Positions 23,331 through 33,093 of a stretch of 64,000 nucleotides of DNA are shown piece after piece. Under the pieces are notes generated by a model. It made no database searches, was not told where the DNA came from, and saw nothing but the letters and a program-made list of their open reading frames with translations. Source of the stretch: Pacificibacter marinus (lineage in GTDB: Bacteria > Pseudomonadota > Alphaproteobacteria > Rhodobacterales > Rhodobacteraceae); contig NZ_FNZV01000001.1 in the NCBI RefSeq assembly GCF_900109555.1, positions 1 to 64,000 of the forward strand, read 5' to 3'. The stretch's first letter is position 1; each line of letters begins with the position of its first letter. The position numbers and the translations under genes were made by a program.

Positions 23331-23414
23331 TGGTGCGGGTGAAGGGACTCGAACCCCCACGCCATAGGCGCCAGAACCTAAATCTGGTGCGTCTACCAAT
23401 TCCGCCACACCCGC
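23331..23414 (-). tRNA. tRNA-Leu (anticodon TAG)
   Basis: Read on the minus strand, the gene begins GCGGGTGTGGCGGAATTGG (acceptor stem and D arm), has the anticodon stem-loop CCAGA-TTTAGGT-TCTGG with anticodon TAG, a long variable arm (CGCC TAT GGCG), the T arm GGGGGTTCGAGTCCC and the closing acceptor strand CACCCGC with discriminator A and an encoded CCA (23331-23333). The class II long variable arm and the anticodon agree on leucine. Its 3' end faces the integrase fragment, so it is a likely integration target. Confidence 0.96.
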
Positions 23415-23600
23415 ATTGCGTGCCTCATAGCAAAGGCAAATGACCAGCGCCAGACGTAAAATGCATCAAATATGTTTGAAAGCGCGATTTTGTGAAAAAT
23501 CCTCCAAAACCACACACGCATAGCCCATGGCGGTGCGAGGATCGTTGTGAAATGCGCGCAGTGATTGGCAGAAGTTGGAAAAGATTACAGCGTGAAACCA

Positions 23601-25187
23601 TTACAAACCAAGCGTCTTGAACACCTTGGGTAATGCGTCGGGCAGGTCCTCTGCAATAAGTCCCGCTCCAAAGCTCAGCGCACATTCGGTGTGCAAGTAG
23701 GCGGCAGTGTCAGCGGCATCATGCGGTGCAAATCCACGCGCCATCAGCCCCGTGATGAAACCAGCTAAAACGTCGCCTGCCCCAGCCGTCGCAAGCCACG
23801 GTGCGGAACGCACATAGAGTGACGCGTTGATCGACGCTCTCCCCTCGGGACTTGCGATGACTGTATCGGGGCCTTTGAACAGGACCGTGCAGCCCGCGCG
23901 TTTCGCAGCGTCGCGTGTGGCGTCGACTTTTGAATAGGCGGGGCCTGTCGCGGCTGGGGCGTCGAGTTTGGCGGCAATGTCTGGAAACAGGCGCTTGAAT
24001 TCGCCGACATGGGGCGTGAGCACGCAATTTGCGTGCAGTTTGGCAAAGATGCCCGCATCTCGAGACAAGAGTGTGAGAGCATCGGCATCTAGCACGGTGC
24101 GTCGACCCGCGCCCAATGCCACCTCGACCAGCTTGGCGGCGCGCGCATCCAGACCAAGCGCGGGACCGAGGCAGAGCACGTTGATGCGCGCATCTCGCAA
24201 GGCGCGCCTAAGCGCCTGCGGACCATCGACCTCAGCGAGCATAATCGCGGTGAGTTGCATGGCATTTTCAAGCATGGCGGATTTTGGCGAGCCGACAGTG
24301 ACCACCCCTGCCCCGATCCGCAAAGCCCCGCGAGCCGCCAGACGCGCAGCACCTGTTTGACCCGCAGGACCAGAGAGAACAAGCGCGTGACCGTGAGAGA
24401 ATTTGTGGGAATCTGCGCGCTTTGCAAGGCCAAGATGATGGCCGGTCTTTAATTTAACCACATCGTTTGGCGGTATATGCGGGTGAGACCAGTTCTCAAG
24501 ACCGATATCCGCGACGACCGTTTTTTGTGCCCCAATTGGGCCTTGGGCAAGCACATGCCCAAGCTTCATCCGATGAAAGCTCACCGTTAAGTTGGCCCTG
24601 ACACATTGATCTAATGAGGTACCCGTGCGTCCTAAATACACCCCACTGTCTGCGCAAATGCCCGATGGGATATCGACCGACACGACTTTTGGTCGGTTGC
24701 CATGAAACGATCCAGCTTGCCAAGAATTCAGTTTGCTCTGCACGCGCGCAAGGCTAAAAAATGGACGCGTCAGGCCCGTGCCAAAGATGGCATCCACGGC
24801 CAAAGCTGTTTCAGGATTATTTTCTGCGTAGCTGTCAATCACGTCTTCTGTCAGTGCTTCAACCTTACCCAATTCACACCAGCGCTCATAGTTTGTGCGC
24901 GCGTCTGGGGGCAGCTTGTCAGGATCACCGTAGAGAAAAACATCCACATCCCAGCCTTGGTGCTTGAGCAATCGCGCGATGACGAAACCATCGCCACCAT
25001 TGTTGCCGGGACCGCACAGAACGACGGCTTTGTGGGATGTTGCTGCCAATGTGGGCCATTCTTGAAAAACGGCCCCCACCACGCCATGACCCGCGCGCTC
25101 CATTAATTCTAGGCCCGTGACCGTTCCCGAGGCGATGACCGCCTGCTCAATGGCGCGCATTTGTGCAGATGTCAGAAGTTCGGTCAT
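23601..25187 (-). CDS. nnr: bifunctional NAD(P)H-hydrate epimerase / ADP-dependent dehydratase
   Basis: 528 residues. Repairs damaged NAD(P)HX: the N-terminal YjeF_N domain (residues 1 to about 215) epimerises it, and the C-terminal ribokinase-like domain (about 240-528) dehydrates it using ADP. Visible signatures: GPGNNGGDGFVIARLL in the epimerase (about 57-72), VVSVDIPSGICADSG, and in the dehydratase LTPHVGEFKRLFPD, VLFKGPDTVIASP and TAGAGDVLAGFITGLMA, the last being the nucleotide/active-site loop. Length is that of the fused bacterial Nnr. It is a single gene, divergent from glnB with 171 bp between the starts. Confidence 0.94.
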   Translation of the reverse strand: MTELLTSAQMRAIEQAVIASGTVTGLELMERAGHGVVGAVFQEWPTLAATSHKAVVLCGPGNNGGDGFVIARLLKHQGWDVDVFLYGDPDKLPPDARTNYERWCELGKVEALTEDVIDSYAENNPETALAVDAIFGTGLTRPFFSLARVQSKLNSWQAGSFHGNRPKVVSVDIPSGICADSGVYLGRTGTSLDQCVRANLTVSFHRMKLGHVLAQGPIGAQKTVVADIGLENWSHPHIPPNDVVKLKTGHHLGLAKRADSHKFSHGHALVLSGPAGQTGAARLAARGALRIGAGVVTVGSPKSAMLENAMQLTAIMLAEVDGPQALRRALRDARINVLCLGPALGLDARAAKLVEVALGAGRRTVLDADALTLLSRDAGIFAKLHANCVLTPHVGEFKRLFPDIAAKLDAPAATGPAYSKVDATRDAAKRAGCTVLFKGPDTVIASPEGRASINASLYVRSAPWLATAGAGDVLAGFITGLMARGFAPHDAADTAAYLHTECALSFGAGLIAEDLPDALPKVFKTLGL

Positions 25188-25343
25188 AAAATACTCATAT
25201 AGTTTTCATTTCGCACATTAAACGATCACTTCGCCTAAATATTATGCAAATTGGTGTAAATTCAAGGAGCAGATATTCATGTCTGAGTGTAGTCGATTGT
25301 GACCCCAATTGAGAAGTGATCTGACACATATGAACGAATTTAA

Positions 25344-25697
<354 letters not shown>

Positions 25698-25765
25698 GCA
25701 TAGAGCGGCTTCATTTGAGGCTGTTTTTTCCAATCAATACACAATTTTAAGGGGATAAGGTCACC

Positions 25766-27172
25766 ATGAGCATCGCAAACGTTCTTAAGACCATCAAAGA
25801 CGAAGAAGTTCAGTACGTGGACGTTCGTTTCACCGACCCACGCGGCAAGTTGCAGCACGTCACATTGCGCTACACGGAAGTTGACGCTGACTTCCTTGAA
25901 GAAGGCTTTATGTTTGACGGCTCTTCCATCGCTGGCTGGAAATCCATCGACAAATCCGACATGAAATTGATCCCAGACACTGAATCAATTTACATCGACC
26001 CTTTCTACGCGGAAAAAACACTGTGTATTCACTGTTCCGTTGTTGAGCCTGACACACGTGAGCCATATGAGCGTGACCCACGCTCTGTTGCATCCAAAGC
26101 CGAAGCTTACCTCAAAGCATCTGGCATCGGTGATACAGCATACTTTGGCCCAGAAGCTGAGTTTTTCTTGTTCGACGATGTGCGTTTCCAAGTGTCCATG
26201 AACAAAGTTTCTTACCAAGTCGACGCGCTCGACGGTGCATGGAACTCTGACACAGAATACGAAATGGGCAACACTGGCCACCGTCCTGGCATCAAAGGCG
26301 GGTACTTCCCAGTCAACCCAATCGATGACGCACAAGATATTCGCGGTGAAATGCTGACAACAATGGCCAACATGGGCATGAAAGTCGACAAACACCACCA
26401 CGAGGTTGCATCTTGTCAGCACGAGCTTGGTTTGATCTTTGGCACGCTTACAAAGCAAGCTGATGACATCCAAAAATACAAATACGTTGTACACAACGTA
26501 GCGCAAGCTTACGGCAAATCTGCGACATTCATGCCAAAGCCAATCGCTGGTGACAACGGCACAGGCATGCACGTGAACATGTCCATCTGGAAAGATGGCA
26601 AGCCATTGTTCGCAGGCGACAAATATGCTGATCTGTCTCAAGAAGCGCTGTACTTTATCGGCGGTATCTTGAAGCACGCGAAAGCACTGAACGCGATCAC
26701 AAACCCATCAACAAACTCTTACAAGCGTTTGATCCCTGGTTTTGAGGCCCCTGTTTTGCGCGCCTATTCTGCGTCAAACCGCTCTGGCTGTGTCCGTATC
26801 CCGTTCTCAGAATCTCCCAAAGCAAAACGCGTTGAAGCACGTTTCCCTGATCCAGCAGCCAACCCATACTTGTGCTTCGCAGCCTTGTTGATGGCTGGCC
26901 TTGACGGCATCAAAAACAAAATCGATCCGGGCCCCGCGTCTGACAAAGATCTCTACGACCTTCCAGCGGAAGAACTCGCAGCGATCCCAACAGTTTGTGG
27001 GTCTTTGCGCGAAGCTTTGGACGCACTTGCAGCAGACATGGACTTCCTCACAGCGGGCGACGTGTTCACAAAAGACCAACTTCAGGGCTACATGGATTTG
27101 AAATGGGAAGAAGTGTACGCTTACGAGCACACACCACACCCAATGGAATACAAAATGTACTACTCCTGCTAA
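25766..27172 (+). CDS. glnA: glutamine synthetase type I
   Basis: 468 residues, the usual GSI length. Makes glutamine from glutamate, ammonia and ATP as a dodecamer. Signatures: FDGSSIAGW near residue 52, the metal-ligand block [12 protein letters not shown] near 127, NGTGMHVN(M)S near 264, [11 protein letters not shown] near 330, and the adenylylation motif DLYDLPAEE with the target tyrosine near residue 397. Codon use leans strongly to ACA, CCA and GCA/TCT, as in the aconitase and purB genes, which suggests high expression. The stop is followed by a strong terminator at 27201. Confidence 0.98.
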   Translation: MSIANVLKTIKDEEVQYVDVRFTDPRGKLQHVTLRYTEVDADFLEEGFMFDGSSIAGWKSIDKSDMKLIPDTESIYIDPFYAEKTLCIHCSVVEPDTREPYERDPRSVASKAEAYLKASGIGDTAYFGPEAEFFLFDDVRFQVSMNKVSYQVDALDGAWNSDTEYEMGNTGHRPGIKGGYFPVNPIDDAQDIRGEMLTTMANMGMKVDKHHHEVASCQHELGLIFGTLTKQADDIQKYKYVVHNVAQAYGKSATFMPKPIAGDNGTGMHVNMSIWKDGKPLFAGDKYADLSQEALYFIGGILKHAKALNAITNPSTNSYKRLIPGFEAPVLRAYSASNRSGCVRIPFSESPKAKRVEARFPDPAANPYLCFAALLMAGLDGIKNKIDPGPASDKDLYDLPAEELAAIPTVCGSLREALDALAADMDFLTAGDVFTKDQLQGYMDLKWEEVYAYEHTPHPMEYKMYYSC

Positions 27173-27200
27173 TCGCTGGAACAGTCACAAATTTTGGAAC

Positions 27201-27230
27201 GGGCGCCTCAAAAGGGCGCCCTTTTCTTTT
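27201..27230 (+). terminator. rho-independent terminator after glnA
   Basis: GGGCGCC (27201-27207) pairs with GGCGCCC (27215-27221) around TCAAAAG, followed by TTTTCTTTT. It ends the glnB-glnA transcript. Confidence 0.88.
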
Positions 27231-27291
27231 GGGTAAATGGCTTTTTAGATAGATGGACACAAAGCGATCCCGACAGGGCGCGGCTGACGTT

Positions 27292-27726
27292 TCAACCCAA
27301 CGCTTTTTGCGCCAAATCTGATAGCCTGCGCGCGGCCTCTTTCACGCAGGTTATATCCGCCTCATCCCAGCGGCGCGCATGTTGATGCACTGCGGAAATG
27401 CCTCCAACAGCCGCCTGCCCCACATGAAATGGAACCCCGATATAGGCCATGATGCCCATCTCACGCACCGCACCAGATTTGGCCAACAAAGGATGAGATA
27501 ACGTGTCATCACACACCAACATGCGGTCCATATCCGTCACCAGATGACCGATGGTATGGCGTGGCTGTAACACGCGATCCAAAGGCCGTTGCACGGGTTT
27601 TCCACTGTGCGCAACAATATGTAGACCGCCCGGTTTTGACACCCAAACGACAACACCAGACGATTGCACAGCGTCTCGTACAGCACCAACAAGCGCCACG
27701 ACGTCTGGATCATTCACTTCAAACAT
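27292..27726 (-). CDS. GAF domain protein
   Basis: 144 residues from the ATG at 27726, preceded by GAGGTGCC; a second ATG seven codons upstream (27747) has no ribosome binding site. The whole protein is one GAF domain: a helix (DVVALVGAVRDAVQSS), strands (GVVVWVSKPGG), then ARSGAVREMGIMAYIGVPFHVG-like core (GAVREMGIMAYIGVPF) and a closing VGGISAVHQHARRWDEADITCVKEAARRL helix. GAF domains bind small ligands or cyclic nucleotides. There is no output domain, so its partner is unknown. It starts divergently from purB. Confidence 0.85.
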   Translation of the reverse strand: MFEVNDPDVVALVGAVRDAVQSSGVVVWVSKPGGLHIVAHSGKPVQRPLDRVLQPRHTIGHLVTDMDRMLVCDDTLSHPLLAKSGAVREMGIMAYIGVPFHVGQAAVGGISAVHQHARRWDEADITCVKEAARRLSDLAQKALG

Positions 27727-27884
27727 AGGCACCTCATACTTTGACATCGATTAATATCATATTTCGATATTTTTTTCACACCAAAACACACATCAAAGCC
27801 AAGAAAAGCGTGCCGCTCTTGCCCCCACCCGCTGTTCGTTCTAAAGACGCGACAACTCCTAATCAGATACAGAAGGGCATACCT

Positions 27885-29186
27885 ATGATCCCCCGTTACT
27901 CCCGCAAAGAGATGGTCGACATCTGGGAACCCGCAACCAAATTCAAAATCTGGTACGAAATCGAAGCGCACGCCTGTGATGCGATGGCTGATCTGGGTGT
28001 CATCCCACGTGAAAACGCCGACGCTGTTTGGAAAGCCAAAGATGTCGAATTCGACGTCGCACGTATCGATGAAATCGAAGCTGTCACCAAACACGATGTG
28101 ATCGCATTCTTGACGCACCTCGCAGAACATGTCGGCTCTGACGAAGCACGTTTTGTGCACCAAGGCATGACCTCTTCTGACGTTCTTGATACATGTCTCA
28201 ACGTGCAGCTTGTGCGCGCATCAGACATCTTGATCAAAGATCTGGAAAACCTACTGGCCGCGTTGAAAAAACGCGCGCTTGAGCACAAAAACACCGTACG
28301 TGTCGGTCGCTCACACGGCATCCACGCGGAACCCACAACAATGGGCCTGACGTTTGCACGTTTCTATGCTGAAATGGACCGCAACTTGGCACGCCTCAAA
28401 GCGGCCCGTTCCGAAATCAGCACGGGTGCTATTTCTGGCGCGATCGGTACATTCGCCAACGTTGATCCGCGTGTTGAAGAACACGTATGTGAAAAACTCG
28501 GCCTCACACCAGAACCGATTTCCACACAAGTGATCCCGCGTGATCGCCACGCCATGTTCTTTGCTGTGCTTGGCGTGATTGCGTCTTCGATGGAAAACAT
28601 CGTGATCGAAATCCGTCATATGCAACGCACAGAAGTGCTTGAAGGTGCGGAATTCTTCTCAATGGGTCAAAAAGGCTCGTCCGCGATGCCGCACAAAAAG
28701 AACCCTATCCTGACCGAGAACCTCACAGGTCTTGCGCGTCTCGTGCGCATGACTGTGATCCCTGCGATGGAAAACGTGGCCTTGTGGCACGAGCGCGATA
28801 TCTCGCACTCCTCCGTTGAACGCACCATCGCGCCAGATGCCACGATCACGCTGGATTTCGCGCTCAACCGCCTGACAGGTGTGATCGACAAGATGTTGAT
28901 CTTCCCACAAAACATGCTCGACAACATGAACAAATTCCCTGGATTGGTCATGTCGCAGCGCGTGCTTTTGGCGCTCACTCAAGCGGGCACAAGCCGCGAA
29001 GCTGCTTATTCTATGGTGCAACGCAACGCTTTGAAAGTCTGGGAAGAACGCCTTGATTTCCAAGAGCTTTTGCTCGCGGACAAAGAAGTCGTCGCAGCAT
29101 TGGGCGAAGATGGCATCCGTGAAAAATTCGACATGGAATACCACACCAAACACGTGGACACGATTTTCAAACGCGTCTTTGGCTAA
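27885..29186 (+). CDS. purB: adenylosuccinate lyase
   Basis: 433 residues from the ATG at 27885 (AGAAGGGC upstream); the frame extends 48 codons upstream into sequence that does not look coding. Catalyses two purine steps: splitting SAICAR to AICAR and adenylosuccinate to AMP. Signatures: MIPRYSRKEMVDIWEPATKF at the start, VGRSHGIHAEP (catalytic His), HQGMTSSDVLDT, and the fumarase/aspartase superfamily signature SSAMPHKKNP near residue 265. Full length for the bacterial enzyme. A terminator follows at 29231. Confidence 0.97.
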   Translation: MIPRYSRKEMVDIWEPATKFKIWYEIEAHACDAMADLGVIPRENADAVWKAKDVEFDVARIDEIEAVTKHDVIAFLTHLAEHVGSDEARFVHQGMTSSDVLDTCLNVQLVRASDILIKDLENLLAALKKRALEHKNTVRVGRSHGIHAEPTTMGLTFARFYAEMDRNLARLKAARSEISTGAISGAIGTFANVDPRVEEHVCEKLGLTPEPISTQVIPRDRHAMFFAVLGVIASSMENIVIEIRHMQRTEVLEGAEFFSMGQKGSSAMPHKKNPILTENLTGLARLVRMTVIPAMENVALWHERDISHSSVERTIAPDATITLDFALNRLTGVIDKMLIFPQNMLDNMNKFPGLVMSQRVLLALTQAGTSREAAYSMVQRNALKVWEERLDFQELLLADKEVVAALGEDGIREKFDMEYHTKHVDTIFKRVFG

Positions 29187-29230
29187 GCCCCTTCGGGACT
29201 GCCCTTGGCTTTTGAGACCAGTCACAACCA

Positions 29231-29270
29231 ACGCCCGCCTCGGTTTTTCCGGCGCGGGCGTTTTTCTTTT
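29231..29270 (+). terminator. rho-independent terminator after purB
   Basis: ACGCCCGC (29231-29238) pairs with GCGGGCGT (29254-29261), followed by TTTTCTTTTC. Confidence 0.88.
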
Positions 29271-29372
29271 CAATTCATCTAAAATTTAATGCAATTTCAG
29301 CAGGCTGGTAGCTTTGCGTTAAGGTTGATCGTGCAGGTTGGTCCCAAGATAAAACTAGGACGAGGCACAGGC

Positions 29373-30491
29373 GTGGACGGACTTCCTCAAGATTTTGGCG
29401 ACATGGGCGCCCTGCCCGACCTTGGCTCATTCGGTGACACAAATGATATGGGCGATTTTGGCGGCTTTGATATGCCAGAAACCATCACCCGTATGCCCGT
29501 GGCGCTTTCCAAAAAAGCAAAAGCGGCCGTCATCGTGCGCCTGTTGTCCACCGAAGATGTCAAATTACCACTCTCGACCTTTCCAGAATCCATGCAGGTC
29601 GATCTGGCACACCAAATGACCGAGTTGCGCTATATCGACAAAGATACACTGGCAAGCGTCGTCGAAGAATTCCTCGCCGAACTCGAAGCCATCGGCCTGT
29701 CCTTTCCTGGCGGGCTTGAGGGCGCTTTAAACGTGCTTGAGGGCACGATTTCCGCGTCTACATCCGCCAAATTGCGCAAAAATGCCGGCTTCTCTTTGAC
29801 CGGCGATCCGTGGGAACGCATCGCAGATTTAGAACCCGCACGCGTCCTTCCTATTCTCGAAGCGGAAAGTATCGAAGTGGGCGCCGTTTTACTGTCCAAA
29901 TTAAAAGTCTCAAAATCGGCGCAACTGTTATCAATGCTGCCCGGCGATCGCGCCCGTCGAATTGCTTATGCTATTTCGCTCACATCGGCCATTGCACCAG
30001 ACGTTGTTCAGCGTATCGGCATTTCCATCGCCGCGAAACTTGATGCACAACCCGCCAAAGCCTTTAAAGACGCACCAACCGAACGCGTCGGTGCAATTTT
30101 GAATTTCTCCGCTTCATCAACCCGCGACGGTGTCCTCGAGGGACTGGATGAGACCGACAAAGAATTCGCCGAAGAAGTGCGCAAAAATATCTTCACCTTT
30201 GCCAATATCGCAACGCGTGTGGATGGCCGTGATATCTCAAAAGTTGTCCGTGGCGTCGAACAAGATATGTTGATCAAAGCGCTTGCAGGGGCCACCGGCA
30301 ATGCAGCCGTATCAACCGAATTCATCTTAACCAACATGTCCAAACGCATGGCAGACGGCATGCGCGAAGAGATGGAAGCGCTCGGCAAAGTCAAAGAATC
30401 TGACGCAGAAGAAGCAATGAGCGCAGTCGTGGCAGGCGTTCGAGAACTTGAATCCGCTGGCGAAATCTTCTTACTGACCGGCGACGAATAA
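29373..30491 (+). CDS. orphan FliG-like protein
   Basis: 372 residues from a GTG at 29373, chosen because AGGACGAGGC stands at a good distance; the frame is open from 29289. The acidic N-terminus (DFGDMGALPDLGSFGD) is followed by a segment like the flagellar motor switch protein FliG: SKKAKAAVIVRLLSTED near residue 50, LEGALNVLEGTIS near 135, a middle part with DPWERIADLEPARVLPILE and VGAVLLSKLKVSKSAQLLSMLPG, which matches FliG_M, and a C-terminal FliG_C-like region (FTFANIATRVDGRDISKVVRGVEQDMLIKALAGA). FliG couples the rotor to the stator in flagella, but no other flagellar gene is in the window. It may be a diverged or repurposed copy. Confidence 0.78.
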   Translation: MDGLPQDFGDMGALPDLGSFGDTNDMGDFGGFDMPETITRMPVALSKKAKAAVIVRLLSTEDVKLPLSTFPESMQVDLAHQMTELRYIDKDTLASVVEEFLAELEAIGLSFPGGLEGALNVLEGTISASTSAKLRKNAGFSLTGDPWERIADLEPARVLPILEAESIEVGAVLLSKLKVSKSAQLLSMLPGDRARRIAYAISLTSAIAPDVVQRIGISIAAKLDAQPAKAFKDAPTERVGAILNFSASSTRDGVLEGLDETDKEFAEEVRKNIFTFANIATRVDGRDISKVVRGVEQDMLIKALAGATGNAAVSTEFILTNMSKRMADGMREEMEALGKVKESDAEEAMSAVVAGVRELESAGEIFLLTGDE

Positions 30492-30557
30492 CCCCTGTGC
30501 GCGGTTGCACTTTGATCCATATGGACCCGCCCGTCGCTGTCTCGTACTGTGATAGTT

Positions 30558-31439
30558 ATGGTATGGTTTTCGCGTCAGTCCGCCGCTTCGCAGGGCATTC
30601 TTTTTGTCATGATGTCTGTGAGTTTTTTCTCACTCATGGATGCTATGGCCAAACAACTCGGCACTCAGGTGAACGTCAGTCAAGTGCTTTGGGCGCGCTA
30701 TTTTGGACAGCTGGTGATCGTTTTGATCATTTGCGGCAAGCGCACGTTGCCTTTGCTCAGAACGCCACATCTGGGACTACAGGTTTTTCGGGCGACAATG
30801 CAATTGGGGGCCGCGACATGTTTTTTTATCGCGCTCAAGCACCAAGGCCTTGCTGAAGCCACAACCGTTGCCGATCTGGCACCAGTTTTTATCACACTTG
30901 CGGCAGCTTTGGTGTTGGGTGAAAAAATTGGCGTGCGACGTATTTTAGGTGTGCTTGCTGCACTGGTCGGTGCGCTGATCATCATTCGCCCTGGCTCTGA
31001 CGTTTTTGCGCTCAGTTCACTTTGGCCGCTCGGCACTGCAGCTTGTATTGCAGCCTTTTCAATCACAACCCGCCACATAGGCAAAACGGAATCGCCGCTC
31101 ACCGCGCTGCTGTATTCCGCTTTGATTTGCTCTGCTATCATGAGTTTGATTGCGCCAATGGCTTGGACACAACCCAATACGTCGGGCACAGTGATGATGA
31201 TCGGGGTGGGCGTGATTGGCACGCTGGGGCAATTGATGATGATCAAAGCTTATGCCAGAGCGCCCGCATCCATCGTCGCCCCCTTTACTTATGCTGGGCT
31301 CATCACGGCAACGCTATGGGGTGTTTTGTTCTTTGATCAGTGGCCCGATATGTGGACCTGCATCGGCGCACTTGTGATCGTAACGGCGGGACTTTATGTC
31401 TGGCATAGGGAAGTGCGCGCACGCCCCCGCCGAACCTAA
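30558..31439 (+). CDS. EamA/DMT superfamily transporter
   Basis: About 293 residues with ten hydrophobic segments in two repeated halves, the mark of the drug/metabolite transporter superfamily. The first half ends with ATTVADLAPVFITLAAALVLGEKIGVRRILG and the second with SIVAPFTYAGLITATLWGVLFFDQ, the paired EamA motifs (the conserved 'GE' in the first). The ATG at 30558 and a GTG at 30549 are both possible starts; neither has a clear ribosome binding site. Substrate unknown. The acyltransferase gene follows 37 bp later in the same direction. Confidence 0.88.
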   Translation: MVWFSRQSAASQGILFVMMSVSFFSLMDAMAKQLGTQVNVSQVLWARYFGQLVIVLIICGKRTLPLLRTPHLGLQVFRATMQLGAATCFFIALKHQGLAEATTVADLAPVFITLAAALVLGEKIGVRRILGVLAALVGALIIIRPGSDVFALSSLWPLGTAACIAAFSITTRHIGKTESPLTALLYSALICSAIMSLIAPMAWTQPNTSGTVMMIGVGVIGTLGQLMMIKAYARAPASIVAPFTYAGLITATLWGVLFFDQWPDMWTCIGALVIVTAGLYVWHREVRARPRRT

Positions 31440-31476
31440 CTTTTGATCGGCGCAAATCGACACACTGGACATAGAT

Positions 31477-32385
31477 ATGAAAATCAAACGCGGCGACATA
31501 GAAGGCAGCTTGAGCGATTATATTCAAAGCCTTGCGCTGCGCGGACTTTTCGGCACGATGAGGCTTTTGCCGTTCTCTCTACGTCTCAAACTCGTTGGGT
31601 TTGTGGTCTCGCGGATCATTTCGCCTTTGGCGGGCTATGGCGAGCGCGTGCGCGAGAATCTAGCTTTGGTCATGCCAGACTTACCCGAAAAAGAAATCAA
31701 ACGGCTGATGCGCAGCGTGCCAGCAAGTGTTGGACGCACCTTTGCTGAAATTTATTCGGGCGCAGATTTCAAAGCCCATGCAAAAAATGCCAAGATCACA
31801 GGTGCAGGAATCAAAGACCTTGAGCAAGCAAAAGAACGCGGACAAGGCGTGATTTTCGTATCAGGGCACTTTGGCAATTATGATGTACCGCGCGCGGTAT
31901 TATCTGAGCGTGGATTTAAGATGGGTGCGCTTTACAAGCCTTTCACAAACCCGTTTTTCAATGCCTACAATTGCAAAGCGATTTCTGAAATTTCCGAACC
32001 TATCTTTGCTTCCAAAGACCGGTCTGATTTGGCGAAAATGCTACGGTTTTTGAAATCCGGTGGAATGATGGGCATATTGATCGACATTCATACCAGTGGT
32101 GCACCGCATCTGGACTTTTTTGGCAAACAAGCTGCGACAGCAACATCAGCTGCAGATATGGCCCTAAAATATGGATTGGCATTGGTGCCCGTCTACGGCA
32201 TCCGTCACAGTGATCACGGGGACTATGAGTTGGTGATTGAGCCACCGATCCCGCACAGCACCGCAATTGAAATGACACAGGCATTGAACGATTCGATTGA
32301 ACGCCAAGCCCGTGCCTATATGGATCAGTATTTTTGGGTGCATCGGCGTTGGAAAGCCGAAACACGAAACCGGTCAAACCAGTAA
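31477..32385 (+). CDS. LpxL/HtrB-type lysophospholipid or lipid A acyltransferase
   Basis: 302 residues. The lipid A biosynthesis acyltransferase family is recognised from the HxxxxD active-site motif GHFGNYD near residue 130, the preceding GQGVIFVSGHFG strand, YKPFTNPFFNAY, and GGMMGILIDIHTSGAPHLDFFGKQA near 190-210 (the second conserved acceptor region). One hydrophobic segment near residue 40 would anchor it to the inner membrane. Members add secondary acyl chains to lipid A or acylate ornithine lipids; which one cannot be told. It is probably cotranscribed with the EamA transporter. Confidence 0.87.
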   Translation: MKIKRGDIEGSLSDYIQSLALRGLFGTMRLLPFSLRLKLVGFVVSRIISPLAGYGERVRENLALVMPDLPEKEIKRLMRSVPASVGRTFAEIYSGADFKAHAKNAKITGAGIKDLEQAKERGQGVIFVSGHFGNYDVPRAVLSERGFKMGALYKPFTNPFFNAYNCKAISEISEPIFASKDRSDLAKMLRFLKSGGMMGILIDIHTSGAPHLDFFGKQAATATSAADMALKYGLALVPVYGIRHSDHGDYELVIEPPIPHSTAIEMTQALNDSIERQARAYMDQYFWVHRRWKAETRNRSNQ

Positions 32386-32401
32386 ACTGAAATCACAGCC
32401 G

Positions 32402-32977
32402 CTATAGAATAGCGTCTGCGACCAAGCCGACGGTGATCGCACCAATCGCTTCATTCGTATTTGGGTCTGTGAGGGTGACGGACACCTGCACTTGATACAA
32501 GCCAGTAGACGAATCAACTTCTAGATCCGAAATATGCATCGCCCCCACACCTTTGACGAAGGTTTCGGAATGCTTGGGTTCATCACCTTGCCAATAGTCC
32601 GAGGTTGCAGAGGACGCCGCAACATTTAGACCTTTGGCATCCATGACAAAAATCTCAGTGATGGAACCGCCAGCCTCGGCCACACGGTGACGCAAGAAAT
32701 CGGCAGCGTCACTTTTCAACACGCCATCCACAAGCGGGTGCGTATCGGTTTCAACCTCAGCGCGCCACTGTTTGTCTTGTGCAATCACGTCATCATTGGT
32801 CAGATCTTTGTGCATCACATTGCGCACACGCACAGCGCTGAGCAGGGCTTCGTCCGAAACCCATGGTTCAATTTGTTGTTCGAAGTAGGCCTTGATGATG
32901 ACTTCATTGTCATTGGCATGCGCAGCACCCAAGGGGGAAAGCATGAGCAGGCTTACGAGAAGATTTTTAAGTTTCAT
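32402..32977 (-). CDS. secreted Cache-like (PDC sensor) domain protein
   Basis: 191 residues from the ATG at 32977, preceded by AAGGATACCGAC; the open frame continues upstream without cause. A signal peptide (KLKNLLVSLLMLSPLGAAHA) is cut after residue 21 or so. The rest resembles the extracellular PDC/Cache sensor fold: a long first helix (VIIKAYFEQQIEPWVSDEALLSAVR), then ITEIFVMDAKGLNVAASSATSDYWQGDE and a final strand pair ending in GAITVGLVADAIL. Such domains normally sit in chemoreceptors or kinases; here it is free in the periplasm. Ligand unknown. Confidence 0.8.
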   Translation of the reverse strand: MKLKNLLVSLLMLSPLGAAHANDNEVIIKAYFEQQIEPWVSDEALLSAVRVRNVMHKDLTNDDVIAQDKQWRAEVETDTHPLVDGVLKSDAADFLRHRVAEAGGSITEIFVMDAKGLNVAASSATSDYWQGDEPKHSETFVKGVGAMHISDLEVDSSTGLYQVQVSVTLTDPNTNEAIGAITVGLVADAIL

Positions 32978-33093
32978 GTCGGTATCCTTATAAACACAAG
33001 GCAACATTTCCACCAAAACCTGAAAGAATTGTTTAACGGTGCTCAATTCTTGCGCAAAACGCACCGTTAAAGTGACCTATGGTAAATTTGGGA

